DNA of 64,000 nt from Anoplolepis gracilipes (GCF_047496725.1 NC_132983.1:10081001-10145000); one strand, 5' to 3'; positions 32,449-43,803 are shown, numbered from the stretch's first letter. The notes: generated by a model from the letters alone, not told the origin. Numbers and translations: made by a program.

Positions 32449-32973
32449 ATTGGACACAGAAAGTTGCATACCGTTTATTTGCGCACTATTCATTTGCGCA
32501 CCGTTCACTTGCTCACCGTTCACTTGCTCACCGTTTACTTAGACACCGTTTATTTGGATACTGAAATAAGGTCTACAATTATGTGAAAGCGAAGAACAAC
32601 GCATATCACCTTGTACTTCAGATGCGTAACGAGGTCTGTAATTATACGGTTCCACATGCGTTTACAACTTTTTGCGCGAAACGAGGGACAATACATACCG
32701 CTCTGCTTCGGAGGCGTAACGAGGTCTGTAATTACACGGTTCCACATGGATTTACGACTTTCCGTTTTCGGTATTCAAATGAACAGTGCGCAAATAAAGG
32801 GTGTCCAAGTGAACGGTGCGCAAGTAAACGGTGTGCAGCTTTCTGTGTCCAAGCGAACGGTGCACAACTGTACCATGTCCAATTGAACCGTGCACAAAAT
32901 ATCGTGTCTATTTAAACCGTATTCAATTGCAACGTGTCTAATTGAATTGTGTTCAAGTGAAAGCTATTCAATT
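32449..32973. repeat. Foldback with 15-bp repeats (CACCGTTCACTTGC type)
   Basis: The left arm (32469-32562) holds six direct units of about 15 bp such as GCGCACCGTTCACTT. The right arm (32771-32973) holds about thirteen inverted units such as CAAGTGAACGGTGCG. The spacer contains a near-exact direct duplication (GCGTAACGAGGTCTGTAATT at about 32622 and 32710). The five-residue periodic frames (VNGAQ type) on both strands result from the 15-bp period. Confidence 0.75.
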
Positions 32974-34851
32974 GGTAGAGGGGATGGTTCGTAGAACGTG
33001 GACCGGGAACGAGTGATGACTTTGGGTATCTTAATAAAATCACGCTAAAATAATAATAAGAATTAATTACAAATTATTATAATAATTATTAAAATATATT
33101 TAAAAAAGAACAATTGATCACAATAATTAAATGATGAGAAATACAGAGATGTAAGAAATTCTCAGGATGGTAATAATTACGAGAGAAATATTTGCGACAG
33201 CTTATACGCGCTAAGTGCGTGAGCGCACGTGATCGCTACCAGGCGAAAGGATATCGCGTGGCTTCAGATCTTTCCCCGTCGGAAGATGAAACGTCTGACT
33301 TCTCTTTACAAAACTCATAGCTTTATAAGGCCACGGTAACTATTACAAATACAACGACGATTCTTACAGCCGATGGACATAGTTGTTAATAATCGAATCG
33401 AAGTAAGACGATGTAATTTGGTACGCAGTGAAAGAACACACGAATGCACGTCGAGTCGTTCGATATCTTCAATAGTCAGCAAAATAACAATTCTTTTTTT
33501 TTTCAAATATACGCGAGACGGCAACTTACATTTAACGAATACAACGATGAAAGTGCAAAACTACAATAGTTTACAAATTTAGGTATCCGAAATAATTACT
33601 AAAAATAATTACAAGTAGACACACGGCATACAAAAATTATGCGAATCACGCAGACGGCACGCGATATACGGTTTGCTTACACTAAACCAAGCCTAGGCGA
33701 AACACTAAACGCGATTATTACAAATCACGACACTAATTACACCAAAGTAATGCTGACTCTATATATGCGGTGAGCTCGGTAAACGCATGCGGTGACCAAT
33801 CAGGAGCCAGGCGTAAATCGAATTCGGCAAGCGCCTGGCTCCTGATTGGTTGCCGCATGCGTTTACCAGAGCATAACTGTCGTCGGCGGCAATCCGAAAG
33901 AGAGAGTAATCGCCCGAGATCGATCCGGATGGAGCTCGTGGTCCTTTTTCCAAAGAATTCGCGACAAGACGCACAAAGAACAGCAATCTACACGCAATTC
34001 TCCGATTTGAACAATCGGCAACTAATTAATTAACCGACTTTCTCTATTCGAATCGATACTTTACCAGGATTGGCGATCTCACAGATCCCGATGTCGTCTC
34101 ATCAGTCGGCAAACTCTGTCGACAGTTCGCGTAGATCATGCAGGGCTCAGTCCTGCGTCCTCGACGGCTCACCGAGCAGTAACGAGAGGAAGGCCCTCCG
34201 GAGATACGCCGGCAAATTAACGTTGAATTAGATCACCTCTGACGCTCCCGCGGCCCTCAGGACCGCTTCACGTCTTACGGGGTCCTTAACGATCTTCATG
34301 GACATATTTCCGCGCCCCGCGTTCCTCGAATATTCCTTTTAATATCTCGACGATGGTAGTGCGGGATCCTCTTCGGTAGCGCGTGAGGTGCTACAGCGCG
34401 GTATCTTACCCTTTCTGGGTCCCTAGATTCGGACATCCTTCTACCGCTTCATATCGGGGCTCCCATGTATCGCGCATGCGGAGTGGCCATCCCCTTGGCT
34501 GATCATTTCCGGCCCTTCGCATCTGTCGTTGACCTGTGAAGTCACAACGTTAATAAGGCGGCAGCAATTGTTGCAAAATGAAAAAAGCAAAATAACGATA
34601 ATAATAAAAGTTAATTATCTGGCGCACTCCATCGGTCCTTAATCGGCCTTCGCTCTTAATCAGTTTCCTCCTCCGGATGAGATTCCGCCAATGGGCGCGA
34701 TACGAAACCGCCAAAACATTTGCAAGATTACACAAAAATGCGTTCGATGTATTGAAGGGGACGCTCTCTTTCTCAGACGGAGAGGACGCAGGCCATAAAA
34801 TACCGTCCGCGGCCGGGTCCTTGTGACAGACGAGAAAAATGTCTCGCCACA
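32974..34851. mobile_element. LTR-like block B, about 1.9 kb
   Basis: A purine run GGTAGAGGGGA is followed by TG at 32985, and the block ends GTCTCGCCACA at 34851. It aligns loosely with block A, best in the last 500 bp (GAGTGGCCATCCCCTT; CCTGCGTCCTC near the end; CTTGTGACAGACGAG). GC-rich, no protein domains. Read as a member of the same LTR family as 21799-23508. It contains the hairpin at 33778-33867. Confidence 0.5.
33778..33867. repeat. 90-bp near-perfect hairpin with CCAATCAGGAGCC
   Basis: GGTAAACGCATGCGG and GACCAATCAGGAGCCAGGCG pair with CGCCTGGCTCCTGATTGG and CCGCATGCGTTTACC around a short loop. It is inserted in LTR-like block B. Confidence 0.8.
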
Positions 34852-34890
34852 ATATATATAATTATATACTAGACTCAGACAGCATATTAT

Positions 34891-35010
34891 GGGCGCGTTC
34901 GGGGAGATACTATTAGCGCTAACAGTATCATTCAATCTTTGTTACTCATTAAAAGTTGAACAAAGATAGAACGACGCTGTTAGCGCTAATAGCGTCTCCC
35001 CGAACGTACC
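34891..35010. mobile_element. Palindromic MITE with TAGCGCTAACAG arms
   Basis: GGGCGCGTTCGGGGAGATAC at the left mirrors GCGTCTCCCCGAACGTACC at the right. TTAT flanks both sides. The inner arms contain TAGCGCTAACAGTATC. A fragment is at 21226-21262. Confidence 0.75.
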
Positions 35011-35159
35011 TTATGTATATAATTGTATACCTAACATTGTTATAAGAAATTGTCAATATTTAGAACTAATAATCGTAATGTGACTACAAATATCTTCAAA
35101 CAATATATGTACTAACAATGGCTGGATTTATTATATATACAATATTATATACATTATAA

Positions 35160-35190
35160 AACATATATATATATATATATATATATATTC
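35160..35190. repeat. (TA)n microsatellite upstream of the last exon
   Basis: About 14 TA units in the intron, 50 bp before the acceptor of the terminal Cow exon. Confidence 0.85.
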
Positions 35191-35241
35191 GTTTTGTGAA
35201 GAATACACTTATGTTTTATAACATGTAAAATTGCCTTACAG

Positions 35242-35372
35242 ACACGATTGTAAACAAGATTAGCAGCGGTGGACTCAAGACCAACAGTGTAGATCTCGAT
35301 GACGATGAAGATGGTGATACCGATTCTACTCAGGATCTTGAAGGCTCGGCTGATCAACCTCTAGATTTTTAA
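35242..35372 (+). CDS. Cow: Testican / Cow, terminal coding exon with acidic tail
   Basis: Preceded by TTGCCTTACAG. The first two bases (AC) complete Asp with the G left by the 25493-25719 exon. The frame then reads 42 codons to TAA at 35370: TIVNKISSGGLKTN, VDLDDDEDGDTDSTQDLEGS, ADQPLDF. An acidic C-terminal tail with a Ser-Gly dipeptide is the usual end of testicans, where Ser-Gly next to acidic residues can carry glycosaminoglycan chains. That function is inferred here. Correct phase from the thyroglobulin exon and position within 9.5 kb make this the last coding exon. Confidence 0.88.
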
Positions 35373-36295
35373 ACGTATTCCTTTATACATTTTCCAGAGG
35401 ATAGTGACAAGTAATAAAAATACAGCATCTTAATCGATAAAAGCTAAAATACAATTAAAGAAAAGCTTGAAAAGATCGCGCATCCAATACATGTTGTCCA
35501 CTATCTTCGTGAATAGTCATTGTAATCGGAATAATCCTCCATATCATCATCAGACCTTCTGTTGATCCTATTGAGATTCAGGCGTGATAAAATGTAAGCC
35601 TAAATGAGTTCCGAGAACAACGAAAAATACGACGTTCATTAATTATGAGAAAGTCGGTTCTGAAAGAAGTCGCGCAGAACAGATAGCGATCGTTGTTGAA
35701 TTGTAATAACTTCAATCTTTCTTCATTGTAGTTAGAAAATTTCAACATCATCGACATTATATAGCAAGTATCTTTACTTGTCACAATAATCGCGCACGCA
35801 TTCTGTCAGCGATATTTGCAAGATACGAATCTACGCAAGTCATAAACCTTATATACATAAAAAGAGAGAGAAAGAAAGAAGAAGAAAAAGAGAAAAGGAA
35901 AAAGAGAACAAGAGTGAGATGAGCGGAGTGAAAGAGAAAGGGAAAGTATTTTTAAATTTTTTTCTATCTTTTATTTCTTTTCTACCAAAAAAGCGTTTGC
36001 TTGAAATGATGTAAAATGGTCGACGGTTCCATATATGTTGTGCAATATGTATATTTATTGCTATGTAGAAAGCATCATTATTACCTTCTTGCCTGAAAAT
36101 AACTGCTTTTGAGTCAAATAATAGCTAGACGCATAACTTAAATAATTAAAATATTAATTTTACAAAATTAGCTAATTGAGCAAACGTTTTATGACTAGAC
36201 TATGACGTACGTTCTAAGTGTTGCACGACAACAAAAAATTTAGCCACTTCTGTCCACTCTGTATTGGCGTGTACCCCAGCTATACACGCGACGAA
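35373..36295. other. 3' flank of Cow, possible UTR
   Basis: Contains the putative signal above, an AG-rich tract (35860-35945) and a minus-strand acidic frame near 35500-35610 discussed in the findings. No transposon recognised, so part of this may be 3' UTR. Confidence 0.35.
35413..35418 (+). promoter_or_regulatory. Cow: Possible polyadenylation signal of Cow
   Basis: AATAAA 41 bases after the stop codon. Insect 3' UTRs are often longer, so a later signal may be used. Confidence 0.4.
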
Positions 36296-36470
36296 AGCTG
36301 GTGGTCGATTGTATATTTCTGAAGGAGTAAAAATGCTAAAAGTGAGCAGCTTGCGTAATTACTGATTGATGTATACTATTAGATTTAACAATATATACCA
36401 ATCAATGGTGCTCACTTTTCGCATTTTCAGTCCTTCAAAATATATACAATACACAATTGACCCCCAGCTG
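36296..36470. repeat. Palindrome with AGCTGGGGGTCAATTGT ends
   Basis: The left arm (36296-36360) and right arm (36400-36470) pair, including AAAAATGC-AAAAGTGAGCA and TGCTCACTTTT. The central loop is AT-rich and contains CCAATCAATGG. Confidence 0.6.
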
Positions 36471-36499
36471 TCATCGCCGATCTTTTTTAATTATTATTT

Positions 36500-36540
36500 T
36501 AATAATTATTGCAAAAATTATGTATGTAAAATAATGATTG

Positions 36541-36590
<50 letters not shown>

Positions 36591-36627
36591 CAATCATTAT
36601 TTTATATACATAATTTTTGCAATAATT
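36500..36627. repeat. Perfect AT hairpin with (AT)n tip, 1
   Basis: ATAATTATTGCAAAAATTAT and AAAATAATGATTGCAAT pair exactly with the complement to the right. The loop is (AT)23-24. Confidence 0.85.
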
Positions 36628-36628
36628 A

Positions 36629-36665
36629 TGCAGTAACCTGAATACAAAAGTATTAAGTCATATAT

Positions 36666-36696
<31 letters not shown>

Positions 36697-36726
36697 GACT
36701 TAATACTTTTGTATTCAGGTTACTGC
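36629..36726. repeat. Perfect AT hairpin with (AT)n tip, 2
   Basis: GCAGTAACCTGAATACAAAA and GTATTAAGTCATATATA pair exactly with the mirror on the right around a TA microsatellite. It starts one base after the previous hairpin ends. Confidence 0.85.
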
Positions 36727-37631
36727 TTTATCCATTCATGAACGTTAGTTCGTTATTTATGACACCTTGCATATTAATTATGTATCTATTTCTTGAATCA
36801 ATCATGATGCACAAGTAATTAGATTTAGCTATTATTCGACTCAGAACCAGCTATCTTTAGGTGAAAAGGCATTAATAATGCTTTCTGTACAATCAGACAT
36901 TACGCTTGAGCAGTAATCTTATTCTAACTAACAAACAGAAGATATTAAACTTTTATTCAAATCGGTTATACAGAACTGTAATAATTACACGTATACAATA
37001 ATGACACTAAATTCACACTTTTAATATAGTTGTCCCATGACCTGTCGCTATTTGAAAATAATACAGAGTTTAAATTTAATTGGTCTCGATAAATTGTAAA
37101 GTTAATTATTATCATACAGCTAATGGAGGAGCCTTGCCTATATACCGAACGTAGAAAGATCTACTGAAGAAGGATCGATAAAGAAGACATATTCTATCTC
37201 TCTTTCTGTAATCTCCACTCCGGATTGTCCTCGTGAAAAAAAGGTCATTACAGGAGGACATCTACAATATAGATCATTGTTTATCATCCAATATTTTCTA
37301 CTTCTTCTGTCGATTATATTTCAGTACGCTACGGTCTCTCCATTAGTATAAAAATGGTTATTATAATGCAATAGGCACAGCCATATCTTTAGTCAAACTA
37401 TTGACGTATGTGCATTAGAAACTTGATCTATCGAGAACTCTGAAGTATCACTGCTGTGCACAGACTTTTATACAATTATGTATATTAAACCACTAACAGC
37501 TAAAGGTGATACAACGGCAACCATTTCAAAGTGAGCAGAATATATAAATTAGATATATCAAATGTATAGATTATATAGTTGTACATATGTATTTATAAAA
37601 CCGTTTAATTATTATTGATAATTATGACATT
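36727..37631. other. Intergenic sequence, nothing recognised
   Basis: No coding or repeat signal strong enough to name. Confidence 0.3.
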
Positions 37632-37703
37632 ATTATATTATTGCATTATATTATTGCATTATATTATTGCATTATATTATTGCATTATATTATTGCATTA
37701 TTT
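37632..37703. repeat. 13-bp minisatellite, about five copies
   Basis: Direct units of ATTGCATTATATT repeated without mismatch. Confidence 0.9.
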
Positions 37704-38249
37704 ATAAAACCATATACCAACTCTCAATTGACTTATCTTTGAAGGAAAAGCTACAATATTTCTTATAAAGTTAATTTAAAATATTTTATGCATATTTAAC
37801 AAAAATATAGTTTAAACCAAAAATATTCCACTTGACAGAGAAAAATCTTTAATTCCAAAAATATAATAGAAAAAACTTATGCCCAGTAAACACTACTTGT
37901 TGCAGCAGTATAACGTGAAAATAATAAATAATGTAACGCAAGTTACCTACAATGTTATTTACAAATATGATATAAAACTGTAATACATATACTACATTGA
38001 GTTCAGTGAGAGAGAAGAGTTAAACGTGAGCGAAAACTCGTCTATTAAGTGTCGTTCTGTGCAGTTAACCCCTCCTGCTCAGCTTTGCAATGTTAGTAAC
38101 CAGTTGCATTGAGCCCCGAGCATATCACGCGATCGTTAATTATTTATTATTATTTATTCTCAAAATAATCGTGAAACGACAAAATATCTCCTCCGAGAAG
38201 AAACAAATCAGGCCTGATAAGTAATGATAAATAAACATTAATTTGTTTG
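37704..38249. other. Intergenic sequence, nothing recognised
   Basis: AT-rich, no named features. Confidence 0.3.
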
Positions 38250-38668
38250 TTGCATACATAGACATAGTATGAATAAACGGAACATGACGTCACTAAAGCC
38301 TTAGAAGAACAGAGATGAACGTGACATCTGCGAATAATGAAAGCGAGAGCGAGACAGAACAGGAAGGGTACGGCATTCTCTTCGTCTTTTCATACATGTG
38401 CAATACAGCACGCGTCTATGGTACGTACAATGTGTTTTAAGGTTATATTCTTGCTTAGTTTTTTTTTTGTCGCATAAAAGTAAAAGTGAAAATTATAAAA
38501 AAGTTTTTTTATTAATAACAAAGATATGAAAATGTGCCTTGCGCATGCGCGAAGAGACAAAGAAAATGCTGTACACATCCTGTTGTGTCTCACTCCTTAT
38601 TATTCACAGGCGTCAGCTTTAATGACATCACGCTCCGTCTATTCATACTATGTCTATGGTTGCATATC
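38250..38668. repeat. Foldback element with about 150-bp arms
   Basis: TTGCATACATAGACATAGTA at the left mirrors TACTATGTCTATGGTTGCAT at the right. The arms continue through the GACGTCACTAAAGCC / GGCGTCAGCTTTAATGACATC and GAGACAGAACAGGAAGG / CATCCTGTTGTGTCTC segments. The loop is T-rich. The open frames on both strands are palindrome shadows. Confidence 0.75.
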
Positions 38669-40127
38669 AGGTTTAGGATAGGATGGTTCTACAATCATGT
38701 CAATTCATACATGTTACTTATGTATACGTTACTGAGTAAGAACGTAATGTTCTCCCCACTTTACTCACATATGCGTGGAATAACTTTACTGTCTCGCTGA
38801 ACTTAGTATATATGTATTATTTTGTGATATTACAACAATAATATAGAATATTATTGCAATGTAATATTATTATATGTGTTTCTTCTCATGTCACTATGTG
38901 CTAAAACCAGACTTAACTAATTTCTACTCACATTTTTGCCATAAAATGCATACAATAATTACTAAAAGACTGGTACTAACATAGTTTAAAGTATATCTTT
39001 ATTGTCAATTTAATTTCTGATGTAATCCCAATAAGGGATTCAGAATATTAAATAGATTACTGGAAATAGTCTGTTTATTGCCTATGTGAAGGAAAAATCG
39101 ACATTTCTATATATAAATTATATATATATAAATACATATAATTTATTTTATTTATTTATATTTAATTATATGCCCGATTGCAACATTCCGTTTATTGCTC
39201 TTATATAACATTAATATAACAGCATAATATTTTACACTGGGTTTACTTGCTGAAAAAATTTGATATTTCTTTTAAAATATCTAGTTAAGTAGTATATCTG
39301 CAAATTATTGGCATATATTTTATTTTTATATGTGCGCTATATGTATATACATTTGATATTTTTTATTGATTTTTACTTTAAAATGTACATTCACTATCAC
39401 GTATTTTTAGAAGGCATATCGAATTCTGTGACATCGATATGACTATTCTGCTCAAGGAGAGATACCATTTCTCTAGAGGCACAGTGTTAGCTAACATCTG
39501 TAGTACGGATTTCTCTGTGGCAGATTGTATCCATTAAGTAAAATACTACACATCACTGTAGAGTCATATTACTTTTCTTGATTTCCGTGAACTTTATTCT
39601 ATACTGGAATAGGTAGTATCGTGTTAAGAAAATCTGCAGAATGAGAGGACAGTACTATTTCTTTTTTTGTCTAGTTATGTATTTTTAATCAACAATTTTC
39701 TATCTTTCTTAATCTTTCCTATCTTCCATTCCTTTTCTATCCAATTATTATTGGATTAGAAAAAGATACAGATAGATCTCTGCTGCTCTCTCACTTATTT
39801 TTCCCATTTGACTAGCCATTCAAATATAGGATAGAGTTCATTGGATGATAAAACGTATATGCGTGCATTTAACTATAGTATACATTACGTGTACTATAGT
39901 GAAATATGCGCTTTACTGAACCCAGCCTTTATCCGTGTCTAAATTGGTATAAGGTATAAAATCTGAATAACTCAGGTGATAAGAAAAATTGCCTAAAGGC
40001 GAAAGATCTTAGCTTCGATTCCTGATTCAGCTACTTGTACTTCACATATTTTTTCCACTCCACAAATATTATTTATTAACAATCATTTGTTTGGCTGAAA
40101 AGATATGTAAATCCCTTTAAAATATCT
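38669..40127. other. Intergenic sequence, nothing recognised
   Basis: AT-rich with TA-rich islands. No coding signal and no terminal repeats found. Confidence 0.3.
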
Positions 40128-40306
40128 CATAAGGGGACCTTACGACATGATACCAATCGATTTCAATGAAACTTATTGTAATGATAGGTCATTATGTAAA
40201 GTGGTATTGGGTAAAGGGATAAGATGCACTTCTCAAGCGTTCACGAGAAAATCGAAATTAAAAAGTTCCGAGCCCTTGAACCTATGGAATAGAGCGTATT
40301 TTCGAA

Positions 40307-40375
40307 GAGCGCGTGGCGTAGCGGCAGCGCATCAGACTCGTATCGTCAACGTTCCTGGTTCGAGTCACGATGAGT
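40307..40375 (+). ncRNA. tRNA-like SINE head, left arm
   Basis: A box TGGCGTAGCGG at 40314-40324 and B box GGTTCGAGTC at 40357-40366 have tRNA-like spacing. The D arm (GCGTAGCGGCAGCGC) and the anticodon loop CTCGTAT read like a tRNA with CGU anticodon, but the anticodon stem does not pair and the acceptor stem is lost. It is a pseudo-tRNA or SINE promoter and not a working tRNA gene. Confidence 0.55.
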
Positions 40376-40432
40376 AAACTTTTTTTTTAAGTATATTTTT
40401 TTGTAATAAAATGCAATCGTTACACAAAATAA

Positions 40433-40434
<2 letters not shown>

Positions 40435-40466
<32 letters not shown>
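40435..40466. repeat. (TA)n microsatellite
   Basis: Inside the left arm of the tRNA-like palindrome. Confidence 0.85.
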
Positions 40467-40467
<1 letters not shown>

Positions 40468-41221
40468 TTTAAACATTTTTTATTATTACAAAATGCAATT
40501 ATTATTAATCAATTATTATTACAAATATATGTATTTTTATTACAAAAATGCATCTTTCTGTTTGTATTCTTTACCTAGAAAATTCGTTTATAGAATAGCT
40601 ATACGACAGAAAAAAAAAATAAATTAAAACTGATGCAAACGGTTTTATACAATTTTATTTGACAATAAATTATATATAAATTTTTATATTACCGCTACAG
40701 TTCTTTCTATCTACTTCAAGAGTAAAATGTTTGACGTTATAAGCAGATATATATTATTTTAAATGTTATACATTATTTTAAATATGTTTGTTACACACAC
40801 AAGATGTGTGAATTATTGCTTTGTTTGCTTTTATAACAATTATCATCCTGCAATGTATATTCCATGTACTTCCACTAAAAAATAAAACATGTTTTATATT
40901 TATTTATGTTGTCCATAATAATGGTCATGATAACAACTTATTCGCTGTTATTGCTTATTAGAAATCAGCATTTATATTACACAATCAATATTTACATTTA
41001 TTTTTTTTCCGTATAACTATTCTATAAACGAATTTTCTAGGTAAAGAATGCAAACAGGAAGATGCATTTTTGTAATAATAATACATATACTTGTAATAAT
41101 AATTGACAGATTGCATTTTTGTAATAATAAAAAATGTATAAATTCATATATATGTATTTATTTTATGTAACGATTGCATTTTATTACAAAAAAATATACT
41201 TTGAAAAAAAAAAGAAGCTTA

Positions 41222-41293
41222 CTCAGCGTGACTCGAACCAGAAACGTCGACGTTACGAGTCTGACGTGCTGTTGCTACGCCACGTGCTCTTCG
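41222..41293 (-). ncRNA. tRNA-like SINE head, right arm
   Basis: Minus-strand copy of the segment at 40307-40375, with A box TGGCGTAGCAA and an intact B box GGTTCGAGTC. The anticodon stem is also decayed. Confidence 0.5.
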
Positions 41294-41470
41294 AAAATAT
41301 GTTCTATTCCATAGGTTCATAAAGCGATCGGAATTTTTTAATTTCGATTTTCTCGCCAACGCTTGAGAAGTGCATCTTATCCCTTTACCCAATACCACTT
41401 TACATGATGACCTTATCGTTACAATGAGTTTCATTGAAATCGATTGGTATCACGTCGTAAAGTCCCTTTA

Positions 41471-41884
41471 TTAGAAATCCTCTAATAAGAGACTGACTAT
41501 AAAAGAGTCACTTTTTGATTAATCCGTCATTTTTTATCTATTCTTATAGATTAGAATGAAATAGTTGAATGAAATATTTTTTTCTCTTTTGTGTACATTT
41601 CTTTTTCTCTCATAAGATTTAGACAAAACATGGCGGACATGGGCTTGTATCCAGTCTCTTGTTTTAATATCTCTAGTCAGTGTCTCTGCTACGGATAGAT
41701 AATTGTTACGTGTATCTGGGCCACTCTCCATTACATACAGTCTTGATTTATTACTTAGAAATGGCTGTTTTTGAATATTTCATTAATTCACAATATTTCA
41801 ATATCTATAGTATGGACTGCGCGACGTAAATTGAAAGTAAGTCTCAGTGTAAAAAAAAGGACAACACAAGAACCCGCGGTGGAA
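41471..41884. other. Intergenic sequence, nothing recognised
   Basis: No gene or complete repeat recognised. Confidence 0.3.
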
Positions 41885-42020
41885 GAGTCCCGTTAGCACA
41901 CATGTCGATAGCACACAACCATACATATTGATCGATGCGTAGAGTAACCAGCACGGATAGCCAATCAGAAGGTCTTAATGTTCACTAGCCAATTAACATT
42001 GTGCGCTATCGGATCCCGTC
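41885..42020. mobile_element. GTTAGCACACATCCCGATAG-family MITE, copy 1
   Basis: Starts GTCCCGTTAGCACACATG, continues GATAGCACACAACCA and ends GTGCGCTATCGGATCCCGTC. It contains GCCAATCAGAAGG and GCCAATTAACATTG. Sister copies are at 50199 and 51105 (inverted). Confidence 0.75.
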
Positions 42021-42735
42021 CATTTGCGGTCAATATCTTTTTCTAGTCAAGAACATAACATATGATAGATAGAGACAGAGGAAGTCCATGGACACTTGCT
42101 ATCTTGCTCATTCTCTAGACCCTATTTCATATACGGGTAAAGCAGGTATAGTGCAGTCCATGCTAAAGATTGATGAATATAAAATATAAAAGTCTGTGTT
42201 ATACATTACATACTGTGCTGGTTATTCAATTTTAGTTACAAGATGTCTCCAAAACTGCTATTTCTGTAACTTTTAACGACGATGTCGCTATCGTCAGGTC
42301 ATCTGTATCAGACTGCATTGAGATTAAAAATTATCGAAGATTAAAATTTTATCAGAAGAAAAAAAGAACTTTATATTTATCTTATAATTGTGTTTCGGTA
42401 AATTTAAACTTTAGGATTTTTTAATTTATGTGACGCTGAGCAAAAATCTCAATGGGCACAAGTTTCTGGAAACTGTAGCTTAGTCTGCAGAAAGTGTAGA
42501 AAATTGATGAATTTTTAAAACCTCTTTTTGCGAAAAATTATCATATTGTATTTTTAATTTCCTGCAAATTTCAACAAATAAAACCCTAAGATTCATGTGG
42601 AAGTATTGTTCGGATATATGTGGAATTGTATCTACAGTTCGACACTCTCCAGACCCTCCAAATTATTCGTTTATAGAGTTCAATCATCTAATCATTAATG
42701 ATTATAGCTCTATTAGTTGCATTTTACATACAGAA
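42021..42735. other. Intergenic sequence, nothing recognised
   Basis: Mixed AT-rich sequence without named features. Confidence 0.3.
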
Positions 42736-42862
42736 GGGAAAATTCACACTTTGGCGGAAAAGCAGAAGCCAATCAGAACTCGTGCTGGAAGTAAGCAGTA
42801 CAACGGAAAACTTTTCGAGTTCTGATTGACTTCTACTTTTCTGCCAAGGTGTAAGTTTTCCC
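42736..42862. mobile_element. Palindromic MITE, GGGAAAATTCACAC ends
   Basis: GGGAAAATTCACACTTTGGC at the left pairs with the complement ending GTAAGTTTTCCC. The centre carries CCAATCAGAACTCG and CGAGTTCTGATTG. GAA/TAA flanks are compatible with a 3-bp target duplication. Confidence 0.75.
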
Positions 42863-43030
42863 TAAGATTAGAAAAGATAAAGACGAAATTTTAAAATTAG
42901 ATTCCCTATATGACAATGTGTTACTTAGCGCCCGATCTTTTTTTACAGTAATAAAACAATACTAGTTACTACTCTCTGCACTCAGCATGTATCCTACAGT
43001 AGCATATTCTACAGTGAACTAGTTATGCAA

Positions 43031-43061
<31 letters not shown>

Positions 43062-43740
43062 GTTTTATGTAACTACTGAAACTCGAACAATGGCCTTATT
43101 TCAATACTTTAGAGTCAGAGTTCAAAAGTTGCTTATGAGTAGTCTATTCTATATAAAGTATATATAGATAGAGGTATAAAAATATATAGAGGTGGCATAA
43201 AAGAGACAGTCATATTGTTTGGAATCTAAAGTCTAGTTTGGACAAGAGACGTCACTTTAGATGTGGACAAAACTGCTTTTTTGTATATATTGTAATTCTA
43301 TACATATTGCAATGAAAGAATAGAGATGGCGAAATTTGAAAAAGAGACAGTCATATTGTTTGGAGATATTTTTTCTTGTGATGGTCTGACTAGTTACGTA
43401 TAAAACTGACTATGCAAAACTCTTTCTAAAAACATTGTTCGAAAAACTTTTCGAGATAGTTTTCAAGAAAAAGTCTTTAAATGACACTACAATAGTTTAC
43501 TATATTTGAATTTTTGTAAATAATAACTAATAATCATTGTTAATAATACTGATTGTGTCACGCCTCAATAATATAGGAGTTGATTGAGGTATATATATTA
43601 TTAGTAAAGAATAGTATGTATTAAAACTAGAGAGTCTTTAATCAAAGTAACGCTATAAAAACAATTCCGCCATATTTTATTGAAATTGTGCGAAAAAGAA
43701 AGAGATATGTGCAGTCTTCGTCTGTAGCTATCAGCTATTA
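42863..43740. other. Intergenic sequence with local duplications
   Basis: A (TA)n run lies at 43033-43064. AAAGAGACAGTCATATTGTTTGG occurs in direct duplicate (about 43200 and 43341). The CTAAAGTCTAGTTTGGAC segment (about 43227) recurs inverted near 50685. No gene. Confidence 0.5.
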
Positions 43741-43803
43741 AGCTAATATTTCATGGGCAGTGAAATGCAGCAGCTGCGAGCAGCAGTTTAGTAATTTCCT
43801 AGA
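43741..43803. repeat. Outer inverted repeat, left copy
   Basis: Contains GTGAAATGCAGCAGCTGCGA and GCAGCAGTTTAGTAATTTCC. The same sequence in reverse complement lies at 46912-46977, bracketing the Penelope-like element. Confidence 0.75.

Larger units (their letters stand above)
25720..35241 (+). other. Cow: Cow intron, 9.5 kb
   Basis: Donor GTATGA and acceptor TTGCCTTACAG. It contains a Copia relic, nested hAT elements, the CACAGACTTC MITE, a 15-bp-repeat foldback and LTR-like block B. Confidence 0.85.
40128..41470. mobile_element. 1.34-kb palindrome carrying a tRNA-like segment in each arm
   Basis: The outer ends GGGGACCTTACGACATGATACC and GGTATCACGTCGTAAAGTCCC pair (CCAATCG follows the left end and CGATTGG precedes the right end). 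The arms continue about 490 bp, through the tRNA-like part and the TTTACCTAGAAAATTCGTTT segment, to near 40625 and 40995. The spacer is AT-rich without a gene. It behaves as a foldback transposon or an inverted pair of SINEs. Confidence 0.8.

Noticed and set aside
35154..35357. Minus-strand 67-residue frame opposite the last Cow exon
   Set aside because: It is antisense to a well-supported coding exon and runs into a TA microsatellite.
37632..37703. CRISPR-like array
   Set aside because: The repeats are direct and contiguous, without spacers, in an insect nuclear context. It is a simple minisatellite.
40307..40375. Functional tRNA gene
   Set aside because: A and B boxes are present, but the anticodon stem does not pair and the acceptor stem is not formed. 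The copy in the right arm is decayed in the same way.
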